DNA of 5,769 nt, taken from positions 1 to 5,769 of the forward strand of contig JAFSRL010000271.1 in the NCBI GenBank assembly GCA_017446125.1, in the 5' to 3' direction. Of the stretch, positions 4,763 through 5,769 are shown in pieces; position 1 is the stretch's first letter; each line of letters begins with the position of its first letter. This DNA is from Lachnospiraceae bacterium. Lineage in GTDB: Bacteria > Bacillota > Clostridia > Lachnospirales > Lachnospiraceae. The translations under genes were made by a program, and so were the position numbers. Below the pieces are notes generated by a model. That model did no database searches and was not told where the DNA came from. It saw nothing but the letters and a program-made list of their open reading frames with translations.

Positions 4763-5769
4763 TAACCACCTTCTTCAACCTCTGCATCCCATCCTCTACA
4801 TAGCTTCGCGGGCACGCAAGATTCATCCGTAAGAATCTCTTCCCCGTGCCGCCGTACTGCGCACCGTTTGAGAGATACAGCCCCGTCTTCTTTCGGATTT
4901 CTTCGGCGAACGCCGCAGAGTCATCCGTCAGCTTCGTGCAGTCAAGCCAGAGCAAGTATGTCGCCTCGGACTGCGGCACCGTAATCTCCGGAATCTGTTC
5001 CCTGATATACGCACGGACATACTCCTTGTTTTCCTGTACATAGGCACGCTTCGCGTCAAGCCATTCCGCGCCTAAAGTAAACGCAGCCACGCAAGCATCA
5101 ATCGCGAACGCATTCGCCTCCGCAACCTCGTCGTTGTTGAGGGAACGCCAAATCTTGTGGCGCAGGTTCTCATCCGGCACCATCACGGCTGCCGTGTGCA
5201 GCCCCGCGATGTTAAATGCCTTCGTGGGCGCAATTGCCGTGACCGAAATCTCTTTACAGACCTCCGACGCTGCGGCAAAGGGCGTGTAGCTCTTTCCGGG
5301 TGCGGTGATATCGCAGTGGATTTCATCCGACACAACCGTTACATGATGTATTTTACACAATTCACCAATCCTTGCAAGCTCCTCTTTCGTCCAGATGCGG
5401 CCCACCGGATTGTGCGGGTTACACAAGATGTAGAGCGTGCATTGCGGGTCCGCAAGCTTACTTTCAAGATCCTCAAAATCGATGTCGAAGTGCTCCCCGT
5501 CATAGACAAGCGGGGAATCGAGCACGGTCCGGCCGTTGTTGACGATGGAATTATAAAAAATGTTGTAGACCGGGGAATTGATGAGCACCTTTTCCGCGGG
5601 TGCGGTGAGCCTTCGCACACTCGTTGAAAGCGCAGGAATCACGCCGGTCGTAAAGATGAGCCACTCCGCTTCCATCGTGAATTCATGGCGCGTCTTCCAC
5701 CAGTTGACGTATGCCTCGTTCCATTCCGCGGGAATTGTGTTATAGCCAAAGACCGGATGTGCGGCGCGC
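4758..5769 (-). CDS. patB: MalY/PatB family PLP-dependent C-S lyase / aminotransferase, 5' end outside the window
   Basis: 336 residues are visible, and the frame is open through the right edge (it begins RAAHPVFGYNTIP). An internal ATG at 5675 is therefore not the start, and about 50-60 N-terminal residues are missing relative to the usual 385-400. This fold-type I PLP enzyme family includes cystathionine beta-lyase (E. coli MalY) and C-S lyase (B. subtilis PatB). These cleave cystathionine or cysteine conjugates in the cytoplasm. Motifs, numbered from the visible start, are WLIFTTGVIPALS (36-48), NPHNPVGR (117-124), SDEIH (147-151, with the cofactor-contacting Asp), APTKAFNIAGL (180-190, with Schiff-base Lys183) and FLRMNLACPR (312-321, with Arg314 for the substrate carboxylate). 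All key residues are present, so the enzyme should be active. The stop lies inside a palindromic repeat. A putative amino acid transporter operon follows 145 bases downstream. The name patB is used at family level; the substrate is unproven. Confidence 0.93.
   Translation of the reverse strand, partial: RAAHPVFGYNTIPAEWNEAYVNWWKTRHEFTMEAEWLIFTTGVIPALSTSVRRLTAPAEKVLINSPVYNIFYNSIVNNGRTVLDSPLVYDGEHFDIDFEDLESKLADPQCTLYILCNPHNPVGRIWTKEELARIGELCKIHHVTVVSDEIHCDITAPGKSYTPFAAASEVCKEISVTAIAPTKAFNIAGLHTAAVMVPDENLRHKIWRSLNNDEVAEANAFAIDACVAAFTLGAEWLDAKRAYVQENKEYVRAYIREQIPEITVPQSEATYLLWLDCTKLTDDSAAFAEEIRKKTGLYLSNGAQYGGTGKRFLRMNLACPRSYVEDGMQRLKKVVR

Noticed and set aside
5157..5627. Plus-strand open frame of 156 codons opposite the PLP enzyme
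   Set aside because: It is antisense to conserved PLP-enzyme motifs including the Schiff-base lysine region. It has no recognisable domain.

Overview
The window looks like a piece of chromosome from a Gram-positive bacterium of the Clostridia, perhaps a Lachnospiraceae-type organism. That placement is inferred from strong GGAGG-type ribosome binding sites, GTG and TTG starts, two lipobox-bearing lipoproteins, tightly packed genes and moderate-to-high GC. No rRNA or other phylogenetic marker is present, so it stays tentative. Every supported gene lies on the minus strand, so the window reads from right to left.

Right end (4758-5769): the C-terminal ~336 residues of a MalY/PatB-type PLP enzyme (cystathionine beta-lyase / C-S lyase or aminotransferase). 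Its N-terminus lies outside the window. Next comes a ~145-base gap (4613-4757) that is almost filled by three small palindromes sharing the core GGGACAGGT. Two of them face each other and form a 32/32-base inverted repeat that even supplies the stop codon of the PLP enzyme. The third sits between a candidate promoter and the ribosome binding site of the next gene.

Middle (1792-4612): an operon of a family 3 amino-acid-binding lipoprotein, a HisM/GlnP-type permease of a polar amino acid ABC transporter and a MATE-family efflux transporter. The first two are 17 bases apart. The permease and the MATE gene overlap by four bases (TTGA). No ATP-binding subunit is present; the MATE gene occupies the place where one is usually found.

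Left end (1-1785): a single uninterrupted reading frame of 595 codons that runs off the window. It encodes a large lipoprotein with one DxNxDG calcium-loop-like motif. It has no stop in the window, so a search for complete ORFs would miss it. Its perfect ribosome binding site (GGAGGTGA) is built from the last codons and stop of the MATE gene, so it belongs to the same operon.

Working picture (inference): the solute-binding protein and permease import a polar amino acid, possibly cystine or a related sulfur compound. They would use an ATPase encoded elsewhere. The neighbouring PLP lyase could process a sulfur amino acid, the MATE protein exports an unknown compound, and the lipoprotein acts at the outer face of the membrane. 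The most unusual elements are the palindrome cluster with its fixed core and changing stems, the missing ATPase, and the large uncharacterised lipoprotein.
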